A stretch of DNA of 64,000 nt from assembly GCA_022457155.1 (NCBI GenBank), contig JAJGOT010000967.1, positions 62,001-126,000 of the forward strand, read 5' to 3'. This stretch comes from Cladopsammia gracilis (taxonomy: Eukaryota; Cnidaria; Anthozoa; Scleractinia; Dendrophylliidae). The translations under genes and the position numbers were made by a program. Shown here piece by piece: positions 40,635-52,489 of this stretch. How positions within the stretch are numbered: position 1 is the first letter of the stretch; each line of letters begins with the position of its first letter. The notes beneath the pieces were generated by a model. That model saw only the letters and a list, made by a program, of their open reading frames with translations. It was not told the origin of the DNA and did not search any database.

Positions 40635-43600
40635 TTCCCGTTAGAGTGCGATCCCCACTACGCGAGGTCCTTACTTATGCTATGCTGGATACGTGCAGCA
40701 CGGGTACTTTCCTTCTGGAGGACTTGGCGGTTAGCTTAGGCGTGACAGGCAGCGATACCCAGTTGGTGGTCAAGACCGTTAATGGTACGAAGAGTCACAA
40801 TGCTAAAGTCCTAAATGGTTTAGTCGTCACGGACTTGAATGGAAGCAACGCTGTTCAGCTACCCAAGACCTATACCAGGGAAGACCTTATCTCGTGCGAG
40901 AATGTGCCATCACCTGAAATTGCCTTCAAATGGAAACACCTTGAACGTATTGCAGGAGACATTCCACCTCCGTTACTTGATGCCAGGATTGGCTTGTTAA
41001 TTGGCACAAACTGTCCAAAGGCTCTTGAGCCAATAGATGTTCTGGCGAGTGAAGATGGTGGTCCGTTTGCCATAAAGACGTTCGCTGGATGGGCAGTAGT
41101 TGGCCCCCTGTACATGTCTAACAAGGAGCACCAGATGGTAGATTGCAATAGAATCGCTGCTGAAGAAGTAGTAGGTACAAATAGACACCTCGAACATCAT
41201 TTCATGGTTGAGAGTCGAGTCAAAGAGATTGTAACGCCGCAAGCACTGAACATGTTGCTAGAACAAGACTTCAGCGAACGTATTGGCGACAAAGAGCAAG
41301 AGTACTCACTAGAAGACAAGAAGTTTCTAAAGATAGTGAACCGTGAAGTTCGACGCACAGAGGATGGCCATTACGAAATTCCTCTTCCCTTCCGCTGTGA
41401 TGTTCCTTCATTTCCTGAAAACAGGCAGCAAATCCTTGAAAGAATGGAATGGCTAAAGAGGAAGATCAGCAAGAGCGAGAAGATTCACGAAGATTATACT
41501 ACCTTCATGAATGGCATCATTGCTCAGGGTTTTGCCAGTAGGGTTCCGCCAGATCGTTTAACCACAAAGCCAGGCCGAGTTTGGTTCATTCCACATCACT
41601 GCGTGTATCACGCCAAGAAGCCGAATAAGATCAGAGTTGTCTTCGACTGTAGCGCCAGATTTGGTGGTGTATCGTTGAACGACCAGTTAATTCAAGGACC
41701 AGATCTAACGAATCGATTGGTTGGTGTCCTTACAAGGTTTCGTCAAGGTCCAATAGCCTTCATGGGGGACATTGACGCCATGTTCCATCAGGTTCGGGTA
41801 CCTGATAGCCATCGAGACTTTCTTCGTTTCTTGTGGTGGCCGGAAGGAGATTTAACTCAAGACCTGGAAGAGTATCAGATGAATGTCCACTTGTTCGGTG
41901 CCGTCTCCTCACCGAGCTGCTCGAACTTTGCGTTGTTAAAGGCTGCTGATGACACTGAGAAGGTGGTTGGTTCAGAGACAGCTGATGTACTAAGGAAGAA
42001 TTTCTACGTTGACGACTGTCTTCGCTCTGAAGAAACAGAAGACTTCGCCATCCAAAGAATACGTGGCGTTCGCGATGCCTGCGCACATGGAGGCTTCAAT
42101 TTAGCCAAGTTTGTTAGTAACAGTAGAACCATACTGGAAAGTGTTCCGGAAGAAGCCCGCGCCCAAAATGTCAAATCTCTGGAATTGAGTAATAGCATCT
42201 TATCGGTAGAGAGAGCTCTTGGCGTACAATGGGCCATCGAATCAGACACGTTTGGCTTCAGAATCATCCTCAAAGACCAGCCGTTAACTCGGAGAGGCAT
42301 ACTGTCCACCGTATCTTCCGTTTATGACCCCTTAGGAATTGCAGCACCCATTCTGTTAGTCGGGAAGCAGATTTTACAAGACCTGTGTCGTAGGAAGCAA
42401 GGCTGGGACGAAGAGGTTGATGAAGAGTTCCGTGCACGTTGGAAAAATTGGAAAAGCCAGTTGCCTGCCCTGGAGCGTTTCTCGATGGAGCGATGTTTAA
42501 AGCCCACGAACTTTGGTACTGTAGTCTCCAGACAAGTCCATAGTTTCTCAGATGCTAGCTCTACTGGTTATGGTCAAGTATCATACCTTCGGATTGAGAA
42601 TGAGAAGGGTGATATCCATTGTGCGTTCCTTATGGGGAAAGCCCGCGTAGCACCTGTTAAGGCCATGACGATCCCACGTCTTGAACTCACCGCCGCAACA
42701 GTGTCAGTACGTGTGGGAGAAATGATTGCCAGTGAGTTGGATGAACCGGTTGAAAGCAAGACTTATTGGACAGATAGTACAACTGTGCTGAAGTACATTC
42801 GGAATGAGAAGAAACGTTTCCATGTGTTTGTAGCGAATCGCGTACAGGCGATACGAGAAGCCACGAGTCCCGAGCAATGGAAGTATGTTGAGTCGAAGGT
42901 TAACCCAGCCGATGATGCCTCGCGTGGACTAAAGGGCTATGAGCTCTCGAAAGAGCATCGTTGGATCACGGGTCCGAATTTCCTGTGGCTACCTGAGAGT
43001 GAATGGCCTCAAATTCCTTACGACTTGGGTGTGTCAGCCGATGATCCTGAAATCAAAAGGGTTCAAGTGCACAGTCTAGTCATTGACGAAAGCTCCGATC
43101 TCTTGAAACGGCTTACACGCTTTTCTGATTGGCGATGCATGAAGCGTTCTGTCGCCTGGATGCTCCGTCTCGCGAATAAGGAGAGTCACACCGTACCGGA
43201 TAAAGCAGCAGATAAAGCCGAAGATTTCGCGAAGTTGAAAGGAAAGCCCATAAGAGTGGACGAAGTAGAAAAAGCCGAGACAGCAATTCTTAAAGTGGTC
43301 CAGAAGAGTGCGTTTCCCACAGAGATAGAAGCACTAAAGAAGATTAAACGTGAAGATTGTGAGAACGACCGCCACTATGAGAAATCCAAGAAGCATGAAA
43401 TTAAGAAATCAAGTGTTCTGTACCGCCTTGATCCGTTCCTGGACCAGAATGGCCTTTTACGTGTTGGTGGCAGGCTTAGCAAGTCACAAGAGTTTCCCGA
43501 AGATTTCAAGCATCCGGTGATTCTCCCTAAAAGAAGTTCCGTTGTAAACCTGATAGTTCGTGATGCTCACAAGAAGGTCGCCCATGCTGGCAGAGGGATA

Positions 43601-44173
43601 ACGCTGAGTGAGTTACGAAGTCAGTATTGGATTGTTAACGCTAATTCGGTTGTCAGACATTTCATCTCAAAGTGTGTTGTGTGTCGTCGCCTTCGTGGTA
43701 CATCAGGTGAACAGAAGATGGCTGTCCTTCCGCGTGAACGAATAACACCTTCTCCTCCTTTCACTTATTGTGGAGTCGACTACTTCGGTCCTTTTTTCAT
43801 AAAGCAAGGAAGAAAAGAGGTTAAGCGGTATGGGGCCGTATTTACCTGTCTTGCAAGCAGGGCAGTACACATAGAAACAGCCGAATCACTGGAAACAGAT
43901 TCTTTCATCAACGCCCTACGACGGTTCATAGCTAGAAGAGGGCCAGTACGTGAAATAAGATCGGATCAAGGAACCAACATCGTGGGAGCAGCAAACGAGC
44001 TTAAGAAGGCCTTAGAAGAGATGGACCACAGTGTTATCCAGAGGAGTTTATGCAGAGGCTTCAAAGCTGATTGGATTATCCGGTGGAAGAAAAATCCCCC
44101 AGCAGCGTCCCATATGGGTGGGTATGGGAGCGCCAGATACGTTCCATACGTTCGATTTTATCCGCGCTCTTGA
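40625..44173 (+). CDS. BEL/Pao protease-RT-RNase H-integrase, copy C
   Basis: The longest open frame of the window (1,182 codons). In order: LDTCSTGTF protease motif, RT with FMGDIDAMF and FYVDDCLRS, RNase H (FSDASS, PRLEL, WTDSTT), integrase HHCC, VDYFGPF and RSDQGTN. It ends YGSARYVPYV because of the same 1-nt deletion as copy B, just before the catalytic Glu. No ATG; it is an internal part of the polyprotein. Confidence 0.9.
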   Translation: MPIVPVRVRSPLREVLTYAMLDTCSTGTFLLEDLAVSLGVTGSDTQLVVKTVNGTKSHNAKVLNGLVVTDLNGSNAVQLPKTYTREDLISCENVPSPEIAFKWKHLERIAGDIPPPLLDARIGLLIGTNCPKALEPIDVLASEDGGPFAIKTFAGWAVVGPLYMSNKEHQMVDCNRIAAEEVVGTNRHLEHHFMVESRVKEIVTPQALNMLLEQDFSERIGDKEQEYSLEDKKFLKIVNREVRRTEDGHYEIPLPFRCDVPSFPENRQQILERMEWLKRKISKSEKIHEDYTTFMNGIIAQGFASRVPPDRLTTKPGRVWFIPHHCVYHAKKPNKIRVVFDCSARFGGVSLNDQLIQGPDLTNRLVGVLTRFRQGPIAFMGDIDAMFHQVRVPDSHRDFLRFLWWPEGDLTQDLEEYQMNVHLFGAVSSPSCSNFALLKAADDTEKVVGSETADVLRKNFYVDDCLRSEETEDFAIQRIRGVRDACAHGGFNLAKFVSNSRTILESVPEEARAQNVKSLELSNSILSVERALGVQWAIESDTFGFRIILKDQPLTRRGILSTVSSVYDPLGIAAPILLVGKQILQDLCRRKQGWDEEVDEEFRARWKNWKSQLPALERFSMERCLKPTNFGTVVSRQVHSFSDASSTGYGQVSYLRIENEKGDIHCAFLMGKARVAPVKAMTIPRLELTAATVSVRVGEMIASELDEPVESKTYWTDSTTVLKYIRNEKKRFHVFVANRVQAIREATSPEQWKYVESKVNPADDASRGLKGYELSKEHRWITGPNFLWLPESEWPQIPYDLGVSADDPEIKRVQVHSLVIDESSDLLKRLTRFSDWRCMKRSVAWMLRLANKESHTVPDKAADKAEDFAKLKGKPIRVDEVEKAETAILKVVQKSAFPTEIEALKKIKREDCENDRHYEKSKKHEIKKSSVLYRLDPFLDQNGLLRVGGRLSKSQEFPEDFKHPVILPKRSSVVNLIVRDAHKKVAHAGRGITLSELRSQYWIVNANSVVRHFISKCVVCRRLRGTSGEQKMAVLPRERITPSPPFTYCGVDYFGPFFIKQGRKEVKRYGAVFTCLASRAVHIETAESLETDSFINALRRFIARRGPVREIRSDQGTNIVGAANELKKALEEMDHSVIQRSLCRGFKADWIIRWKKNPPAASHMGGYGSARYVPYVRFYPRS

Positions 44174-44514
44174 AGGAATTTGGCCATTGCCTAAATGATG
44201 AGACGTTTAGAACATTGTTGACCGAGGTGGAGTGCATCATAAACATTAGACCACTTACTGTCCCATCGAGCGATCCTGACGATTTGGACCCGCTTACGCC
44301 TAATCACATCCTGACTATGAAGTCAAGGGTCGTAATGCCTCCCCCAGGAAATTTTCAGAAGGCTGATGTCTACCTACGGAAAGATGGAAACGCGTGCAGT
44401 ACCTGTCAAATGTCTTCTGGTCTAGATGGAGGAAAGAGTATGTCCAGAGTCTTCAGCAGAGAGTTAAGTGGAATCGCCCAAGAAGGAATCTTCAAAGTGG
44501 TGACCTTGTGTTAA
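44071..44514 (+). CDS. BEL/Pao integrase core end in the shifted frame, copy C
   Basis: VWERQIRSIRS onward, as 24536-24979. Confidence 0.75.
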   Translation: MDYPVEEKSPSSVPYGWVWERQIRSIRSILSALLKEFGHCLNDETFRTLLTEVECIINIRPLTVPSSDPDDLDPLTPNHILTMKSRVVMPPPGNFQKADVYLRKDGNACSTCQMSSGLDGGKSMSRVFSRELSGIAQEGIFKVVTLC

Positions 44515-44678
44515 TCGTCGATGATCGCGTGGCGAGAAATGAGTGGAATTTGGCTCGCGTTGTTGATACAAATCCGGATTCTAATGGACAAGTACGTTCG
44601 GTCAGAGTTGCCACAGCCACGACAACCTTGGATCGTCCCATTGACAAACTTGTGCTGATCATGGAGAATGAAGAGTAA
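44394..44678 (+). CDS. BEL/Pao DUF5641 tail, copy C
   Basis: As 5279-5581; here Trp replaces Cys in RNEWNLARVV. Confidence 0.8.
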   Translation: MQYLSNVFWSRWRKEYVQSLQQRVKWNRPRRNLQSGDLVLIVDDRVARNEWNLARVVDTNPDSNGQVRSVRVATATTTLDRPIDKLVLIMENEE

Positions 44679-44775
44679 AGACTCGGGGTATTCCCAGCCA
44701 GAGGAGCCATAAGTTCAGAATTAAACTACGAACTCAACTGTTTTTAAAGACTTATAAGTGACTCACTAAGTGACT

Positions 44776-44806
44776 TAAGAGTTATATAACTCTTAGGGGA
44801 GCCAGA
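44776..44806 (+). promoter_or_regulatory. Palindrome and polypurine tract, copy C
   Basis: Palindrome 44776-44795, then GGGGAGCCAGA. Confidence 0.6.
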
Positions 44807-45181
44807 TGTTGATGCCGCATTGTTTTTTTTTACTAGTTTTTTAACAATTGTGTACCGTTTTCGCGTTAATTTCCTTTGTTTTGCTTTCGTTTATTTTGCT
44901 CATCGTGTTTTCGTGCTATTTATATTCTGTTAGGTTTTTTCCGCATAATCGCGCTTTCTTTTAGTTTCAACCTTCAATTTGTATCGTCGTTCTTCTTTTG
45001 TCCATTCGTTTCGGAGTTTCCTGCCATACAACGTTTGTAAGTGTCTTTCTTTACCGTTATGTTATTTTGTATTTTTGTACACGCTTTTTACTTGTATTTT
45101 TATCTTCGTTTAGCAACCGCATCCACCGTATAATGATTAAAGACTTCGTTATTATTTGCGTGTTGACGTTTGGCTGCTATA
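44807..45181 (+). repeat. BEL/Pao 3' LTR, copy C
   Basis: 375 bp, short form, followed by CCCGG. Confidence 0.85.
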
Positions 45182-45227
45182 CCCGGCGTTAATTCGGGGC
45201 CCGGCGTTTAATTGAGAAAATACGGTA
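45182..45227. mobile_element. Right end of the TIR DNA transposon, copy C
   Basis: TIR then TA at 45226-45227. Confidence 0.75.
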
Positions 45228-45631
45228 TGTGCGGCCCTAAAGGGTGTGGTTTTCAAGTCGTTTTGGTCTGAAATAGGGTATAGAGTTTGACCATTTTGGT
45301 CTGAAATAGGGTATAGATTTTGACCATTTTGGTCTGAAATAGGGTATCGTTTGCGCACTCTGGTCTGGAATTGAGTATGGCTTTTAGAAGAAGCTACTTT
45401 TTTCATCCCTTTAGAAATACGGTTTAATTAACATCAGGAATTAGAAGCCCTTCTCAAATGTTTACGCAAATTAAAGCACTTCATGGTCTGAAATAGGGTA
45501 TCGAATTTTGGGTCAGGTCTGAAATAGGGTAGGGAAAATCACATGTTTTGGTCTGAAATAAGGTAAGGGTTTTAAGAAGCGTGCCGCACACCCTCACCAA
45601 AATTTTCGGGAAGTACCCCCCTGGGTCATGG
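45228..45631 (-). repeat. GGTCTGAAATAGGGTA repeat block, unit 3
   Basis: Same block as 6132-6535. Confidence 0.55.
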
Positions 45632-46685
45632 ATAGGCGACAGACATTTCATTTTAACTGAATGGTTTCATATCATTCTATGGTACATTAACATGGTAGCA
45701 ACTGACGAGGTTCACCAAAGAATGGAAACTTGCTTAAAGACATTAAATTGTGTTTAATGGCCTTGTTTAAGGAAGGGACTCAAGAATTTACTGGCATCCG
45801 TGACAGCCGTCCGTGAGATTAACAAAACAATAACTATACTGCAGATTATCTGTTGGATGCCAAATCAAACGCTATTACAAAGCAACGGAGTTTTATCCTA
45901 GCTCCACTAAGACACACTACTCAACCAAAGAACTAACTTACGAGCTAAAAATTATTGCAAGAATTCATGATTTCACTGCAGTGGAATTATAGACTACGGC
46001 TTTTTGACAGTCGGATCTAAGACGCCTATATCCGTTATGCTGGAAACACTTTCTCTCAATGAGCGTTATTATAAACGCACCTTTGAAAACAAAAAGGACA
46101 AGGAACATGCACGCCGCAGACTTTAGACATTAAATCACGGCCTGAGAAATTTAACGATCCTGGCACTTTCAAAGCGATAACAAACTTTAGCCGATAAGTA
46201 TTTATCTTGCAACAAAAGTGAGCCAAAGAAACCACAATGTATGCCAATATAGCTAGCAAGTAATAACGGCATAAATAAATAAAATAATCATCTAACGGCT
46301 CTGGACAGCATGAACCCTCCTATCAATCTGAGATATAATCCGCCTAGATCAAAAGGTTTATATCATCAAAAAGGCATGATTTCATAAGTTACTTTACTAA
46401 AAACGACATGTTTTTAAAAGTAGTAATGCATAAAAAGATTTTATTAAGAAAGTTGAAAGGTAGAAGTTTTATCTAATTTGACCCTGAAAACGTGCCATAG
46501 AATTTCAGTCACTTTTTTGGCATGAAAATCTTTGATAAGCGCCTATCCTCTGAAACAGATAAGTTGTTGCTTTCGAGAGATGACCATTTACGAGGGATTA
46601 ATTTGAAACTGAAGTGTTTGACTGAGAACAGATGAAAAAGCTGATCGCTTGTTTGACAATCAACATTACTTTTCAATCTTTTCAG
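45632..46685. other. Intronic DNA, unit 3, no recognised feature
   Basis: Equivalent to 6536-7591. Confidence 0.45.
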
Positions 46686-46739
46686 ATCAAAGAAGTGGCT
46701 CTAGGAGTTTTATGGAACCTTTCATCTTGTGAAGTACAT
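46686..46739 (+). CDS. CTNND: Delta-catenin exon a, copy 3
   Basis: Intact, identical to copy 1. Confidence 0.8.
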
Positions 46740-47403
46740 GTAAGTTCTGTTAGGAAGTTATTTTAGTATCATCAGCGACATAAATACCACTAGCACTGGG
46801 TATCCTTACATTAGTTATTACTGGGTCAAATGATAAAGAGAATCAGGAGAGTTGATGAGAGTTTTACATGTAACTCTTTGAAAATGCATGGGAGTTGGTT
46901 TGAACAACCAAGACCAGGGGCCACTTCTCAAAAATCCTGATAACTTTTTTTTTGGGCCTGAAGGTGTGAGAATATATTTCTTGGCAAATAACTCTGACTG
47001 TGCAATTACATGTATAATTTCTGTTTTTGTTTCTTATTGTTTCTAGTATATTTTTCTCTACTTTTGATGTCATTTTTGATCCTGTCACGAACAACTTGTA
47101 CTCGAAATTCTGATCCCTGTTTTCAAATACAAGACAAAGTTTTGATCTCTGATCCCGCACAAACTGCACAGCCCTATCCTGGGCTGATCCCACAAACTGC
47201 ACAGCCCTATCCTGGGCCAGTTCCATAGCTCGCCATCCAAGGTTCCTGGCTTGTGATCATTTGGTCACCATTTAAATCCTGATGCCATAATACCTCATTA
47301 ATCTGAATAGCTACATGTACTGTAGTTTTGCTGACAGCAGGTGTCAAGTTGTTGAAAGATGTTGTTGCAATCATAAATTTCAATCTTTATTTTTCTTCAG
47401 TAG

Positions 47404-47694
47404 GATCTAAAACTCTGTGTCATCAAAATCTGCTTCATACATGTAGTACTCACTCTGGTTACTGCAATCATCATCATACCATATTCCAGTTGGACCAAGG
47501 CTGCTGCGTAGAGTAATGCACTGATTCCGTCAATCAAATGGTAGACCGTGTTTTGCAATGCCAGTGGTGTTCTTAGAAATGTGTTTTCGGCCAGGCCTGA
47601 GGCCAGGCAAGTAATGAGGGACTGTGAAGGACTTGTGGACTCATTTGTGTGGATCATTAAGGCGCCTATTGGCAAAAATGATATTGATAACAAG
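47404..47694 (+). CDS. CTNND: Delta-catenin exon b, copy 3
   Basis: 97 codons in a single frame, phase 0 to 0, ending KAPIGKNDIDNK before GTACG; interrupted only by the two shared TAG codons, near SWTKAAA and after PSIKW. This is the cleanest version of the exon. Confidence 0.8.
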
Positions 47695-48545
47695 GTACGA
47701 TAAACGATAACATCATGTTCTAAGTTCTCCCTACTCCAGATTATGTACATTATGTATGGGTGAAGTGAAACATTGACTATAGCAGGTGTGAAAGTAATTT
47801 TATCTTGATTAAGTATCTATGACCCACGTATGTAACAGGTGATTTAGTGGTGCTAATAATTAGCTTGAAGGCAAACAACAAGTGCGAATTAAGCAGGGTT
47901 TTCATTAAGAATTGTACTAGCAGGAGAATAGTGTAAAGTAACAGGAGAATATTATGAAAAGCGAAGATAGCTACATTTAGCTGGAGAATTCTCCGATCTC
48001 CGATGCCTAATGAACACCCTGTTAAGCGGTTCAAATTCTGCACTCATTGCTCATGTTCAACCTCATTCCCAGGGGCAGAAGCATAGAGACCCTGGGAACG
48101 AGGTTGGCTGCGTTTTGCGCTTGTGGTCGATTTGCACCATAAAACCAGAGGGTGGATGTATTACTTTTAAGAGTACTACACTTCTCTCAAGGAGATAACA
48201 ATTATGGATAATCTAGGAATGATCTACAATCGGCGACAAAATTGTTGCGACACTTTCGTTTAAAGGGGTAAGTTTTGGGAAAATAAAACCCAACCCCCCC
48301 CCCCATCCCCCTCCCCTCAACCAAAGTTGCCTTTATTGTTGCCCACAGACTACCTGACCACTGGTACAACATTTGGTAGGGGGTGGGGGTAGGGGTGGGG
48401 GGTTGGTTTGAAGATCACTTTTTTCAGATGATCTTATGGTATAGTTTAGGAAAGGGTAACCAAAAGACGTTTTGGACAAAGTGTCAACTAATTTTGATGC
48501 CAGCAGTAGCTTGCAAGCTCAATAATTGGTGGTTGTCATTTTTAG

Positions 48546-48899
48546 TCTGTAGAAAACTCCATTTGTATCCTTTGAAACTTGCCATTTTGTCTGGAAAACG
48601 AACTTGACAGAGAAAAATACAAGGACACTCCTACAACTGACCCAACCCGCAAGGAACCGAAAAACCTGACCCAGGCTGCATTGCGGATGCATCAAGGGAT
48701 CGAAGAAGAACAAAAAGAAAGGAACAATCAAAGAATCAGACCAGCCCCAAATAAGGAAAGACCCAGTGGAAGGAGTAGAGTTACTATGGCAACCAGATAT
48801 AGTGAAGTTGTACTTGTCAATAATGGCTGAAGCATCTAATCCTGAGACATTAGAGGTTCAGCGGGTGCTATACATAATCTGACTGCGTGTGGATGGTGG
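48546..48899 (+). CDS. CTNND: Delta-catenin exon c, copy 3
   Basis: 354 nt. Shared TGA nine codons in. One base fewer than copy 1 in the linker (AAGGAACCGAAA), so the basic linker is read in a different frame. Confidence 0.75.
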
Positions 48900-48967
48900 G
48901 TAAGGCTGAATAGTGCCCCTTAGTGCTGCAGGATTTGATTAGGAAAACGTTTTCACTTTCTTAAAGT

Positions 48968-49062
48968 AGCCTCTGACAGCCGCCTCCTCCCCTCAGAAAA
49001 AAATTGGGGAGAGAAGCTTCTCCCCGATTTTTTCTGAGGGGAGGAGGCGGCTGTCACAGGCT
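48968..49062. repeat. Fold-back repeat, unit 3
   Basis: Same as 9895-9990; a substitution (CAGCCGCC) makes its left arm match the right arm better than in unit 1. Confidence 0.7.
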
Positions 49063-50549
49063 ATCTTAAAGGGGCAGTGTCAGTACAGGGATTGTGAACC
49101 ATTTTGGTGAAAACCATGCTACAATATCTTTACTTATTTACAAAACAAGATGCTGTGGGAGCGTATACTTGGGTGTCGTTGTATTACGCGTATATTGGAA
49201 TGAAAATATCTTGGAAAATCTGCATGGACGTCAGTTTAGGGTTTATGATAGGGTGTGCACTGAGTATTGGGAGGGATAGTCTTGTATGTGTCATTGACTG
49301 TTGGTACACATTTGTAAAGTGGAACATGTGAAGACTTAGGTGAAGTGTGGGTGCAAGGATTATATTTAATGCTTGTAGAATTTGGTAAAGCTTAATTGTA
49401 ATTTGGCCAGTGAAACTGCAAGGAAAACAGAGAATTCATGGCAGTGCATAGTCTGTATTCAGGTTTCAAATTAGCCTTTTGACATATGCAAATTCGGTGC
49501 ACTTTTTCCTGGCAACTACAACAAACTTAAAAGGGCTTAATTTGTTTTCTGCTATGTACCTTTCCCCGCTGTATGACATCGATTATTATATTTAGTTTCA
49601 TTCAAGACTTATCTTCACAATTGGTAAACATGAAGTTCAGAAAGAATTCTACACATGAATTTTGCGTGACTAATGCACTGGCACTTGGGGCCCTTGTTTA
49701 CATAAAGTGACCTACTTTGGTTTTGTTCGCTTTCTGGCTGAAAACTCACTCCATTTGAAATTTTCCATAGCCGTTCACAGCCAGCGATTCGAAATTTGTG
49801 TTCTGTTTCAGCCGTTCACTGCAAGCCGTTCAAAATAATTCTTCAGGCGTTCAAATGAAATTCGATCTGTTAGCAGATCTCATTGCCTAGCACGTGATCA
49901 AAATCTGCCATGAAGAAATTGTTCTTTCTTGTTGCACCTTTCTCGATGTAGTGCGAAAGTTATTTTATTGTTATATCTAGAAGAACTAGTCGTTTGAAAC
50001 TGTATTTTTATAATAGTTGATTTTATATAAGTGACGATTTGTCTGTCCATTTTAGCGCACGGATGGGAAATTGTCATAAATCGGACCGTTACATTCTAAA
50101 GAGTCTAAAGATGTATATGTACCTTTGAGAATTGATAACTCAAATAATATTCCATCGATTCAATTGAATAAGACTGATGAATAACGGCTAAAGAGTAAGC
50201 AATCAAGATATCAGAATTTATCTGCCAGTAGAATTTAATTTTCGCTGGCGAGCCTATCAAGAAAGCGTTGAAGCAAGCCGAGACGCCAGCTGACCAGTAT
50301 TCTTCTCGTCGTTATGCTTGACTGAGTTTGACGCATGCGCATTAGAGCCCAATTGCAAATTCGTGCACTACCAAACTACATTTTATAACTTGGGCTCCTC
50401 CGCCCGAGTAATAATATAAAACACCAAAAGAAAACAATCAACCAAATACTTGAAAGATGAACAATTCATGGTCTGTTCTTGCTCATTAATTTTTGTCTGG
50501 CTCAGACCACTGAAAAATTCATTGACAGTTTTGCTCAGTTGCTGTCATT

Positions 50550-50867
50550 CAAGAGAAAATGAGGTAATAGTACAGATCCCCCTTACACATGTATATGGAC
50601 CTCCTCATCGACCTTATTGATAAATGGCGGCCCAATTTATTATTCTTTTATATTCATGCTAATTAGCCTACCAAGCCTTACAGTCAACTTTTCAAATGCA
50701 AAATTAAAAGAATTTTTGCTCTAAAATGAGACTTGGTAGGCTGATTAGCATGAATATTAAAGAGTATTAAATCCAGCGCCATTTATCAAGGAGTGCAAAC
50801 TAATAATAAATTTCAAATTATGATCAAGGGGCAGGGACATTCTGTTCTCTTACCTCATTTTCTCTTG
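50550..50867. mobile_element. MITE-like long inverted repeat, unit 3
   Basis: Same as 11485-11802. Confidence 0.7.
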
Positions 50868-50961
50868 CTTTCAACAGAAGGTCATCTGAAGTGTCAGCCA
50901 TGGTTTACTTGAATATGAATATATGAAAATCATATAATTATGTGTACTGTGTATGAAACAT

Positions 50962-51148
50962 GAGTGAAATTTGATCCTCGCAGTGCACTATCAACTTAAG
51001 CAGTTGAAAAGCAACCTGATAAAAATTGAGGCCTGAACAGGATTTGAACCCATGATCTTGCAATACTGGTGCAATGCGTAAATTTTTTTCAGGTTGCTTT
51101 TCAACTGCTTAAGTTGATAGCGCACTGCGAAGATCAAATTTCACTCAC
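50962..51148. mobile_element. Inverted-repeat element with tRNA-like B-box, unit 3
   Basis: Same as 11897-12083. Confidence 0.6.
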
Positions 51149-51366
51149 GGTTTACAGCTGTACTTGCTCAATCGGTGGAGTGAGAAGATGGCTGACAGTT
51201 CATACCAATTAGAATGGTCACACGTTAAGTATTCATCCAAAGATTAGAAAGTTTTAACTTATTCACAGTTTTACACGAAGAGAAAACAGGTTCAATTTTT
51301 TACACTTCTTGGAGTTCCTCGGGTTGCTGGGAGCCATCATTGATGTGTTTTCATTGCTTTTTGTAG

Positions 51367-51523
51367 TGGTCTATGGTGGTTCGTTCAGCCATGCGGAAAG
51401 AGAAGGGTCTTCCCATTTTAGTGGAACTTTTACTAATGAACTACGATCCTACAGTAAGAGAAGCAGCTACCGTAACCACACTTAGGAATCTTGCAACTGA
51501 CCCAAGGAACAAAGACCTCATAG
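51367..51523 (+). CDS. CTNND: Delta-catenin exon d, copy 3
   Basis: Intact, identical to copy 1. Confidence 0.85.
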
Positions 51524-52183
51524 GTGTGTGTATACTTGGATTGTATTTATATATTAATCGTATCAATAACAAAATTCTCGACGGTGATTAGTCTTTCATG
51601 CACCTACATGTATTTCTTAGGTAATAAGTGTGCGGTCATGCGAATGTCCAATTACAACTTTTTGTAATCGGATACCTGTTATTGGATGCCTGCATTGCGT
51701 GCACGTCAATCAGGCATAATTAAATGGGTCAGTTACCCTACTGGTTTCAAAACTGATAAAAAAAATTCCTGACCTTTTGCTATAAAATTACTTACAGGGT
51801 TAAACCTAACATTTGTTCCATCACTTTGTACAGCCGCACCCTGCTGTAAAGAAATATCGAGGGTAGGGGGCAATTGTAGACAGACTATTACTACATGTAC
51901 AAATGTACTTTGTGGTACTGTATGGTTCGTGTGGACTGCAAGCCAAGGCAAGTGAAAATGAATGCGAATTGAGAGTGAAGAGAAAGCCATGCAAATTAGA
52001 TTAGATTATTTGGCATCTTTCTTTCTGGTAATGTCAACAACAACAGTTAATAACACAGATGATCACACTTGACAGACTATTGATACTCCTGAGTTCAAAC
52101 CAGTTACTATGTTGGCGGCTTTCATATGCCTCCAGCTGTTTACAGTAATTTTTAATGTTTGATCTTATTGCTTTTGATGGCAG

Positions 52184-52333
52184 GTAAATACACTATATGC
52201 TAATAAGGATCTTGTTCACCGTCTTCCGGATCCTCAAACACAGAATGTACAAGAGTAGAACTAGAGAAAACAGTCAGCGCCATATTCTGTGCCATTCATC
52301 TGAGGTGGCAAATAAGAGTATTGAGAATGGAAG
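52184..52333 (+). CDS. CTNND: Delta-catenin exon e, copy 3 (frameshifted)
   Basis: Same 150-nt frameshifted form as copy 1. Confidence 0.7.
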
Positions 52334-52489
52334 GTAAGATCTGACTAGTCCAGATTATTACCGGTTTCTCCCAGGGCTCCCATTGATAGCAGTGGGGTTT
52401 TTAACCCTCTGAAGGGACTACCGTGGGAGAACATAGAATTTTATTTTTAAATAAAGGTGTCTGTCTGTCTATCTGACAAGTTATAACAG

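Larger units (their letters stand above)
37149..45181 (+). mobile_element. BEL/Pao LTR retrotransposon, copy C (complete length, defective)
   Basis: 8,033 bp. It differs from A and B at many sites: it lacks their mid-pol deletion and TAA, so protease to integrase is one frame of 1,182 codons. It has two private 1-nt deletions in the gag part (near 40059 and 40548) and shares the integrase frameshift with B. Confidence 0.92.
46740..51366. other. Introns a-d, copy 3 (non-exon parts)
   Basis: Same content as in unit 1; the C-run near 48295 is shorter than in unit 1. No additional gene seen. Confidence 0.45.

Noticed and set aside
1..45181. An envelope gene making the LTR element a retrovirus-like virus
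   Set aside because: Between the DUF5641 end (5581) and the 3' LTR (5710) there are only 128 bp, so no envelope gene is present.
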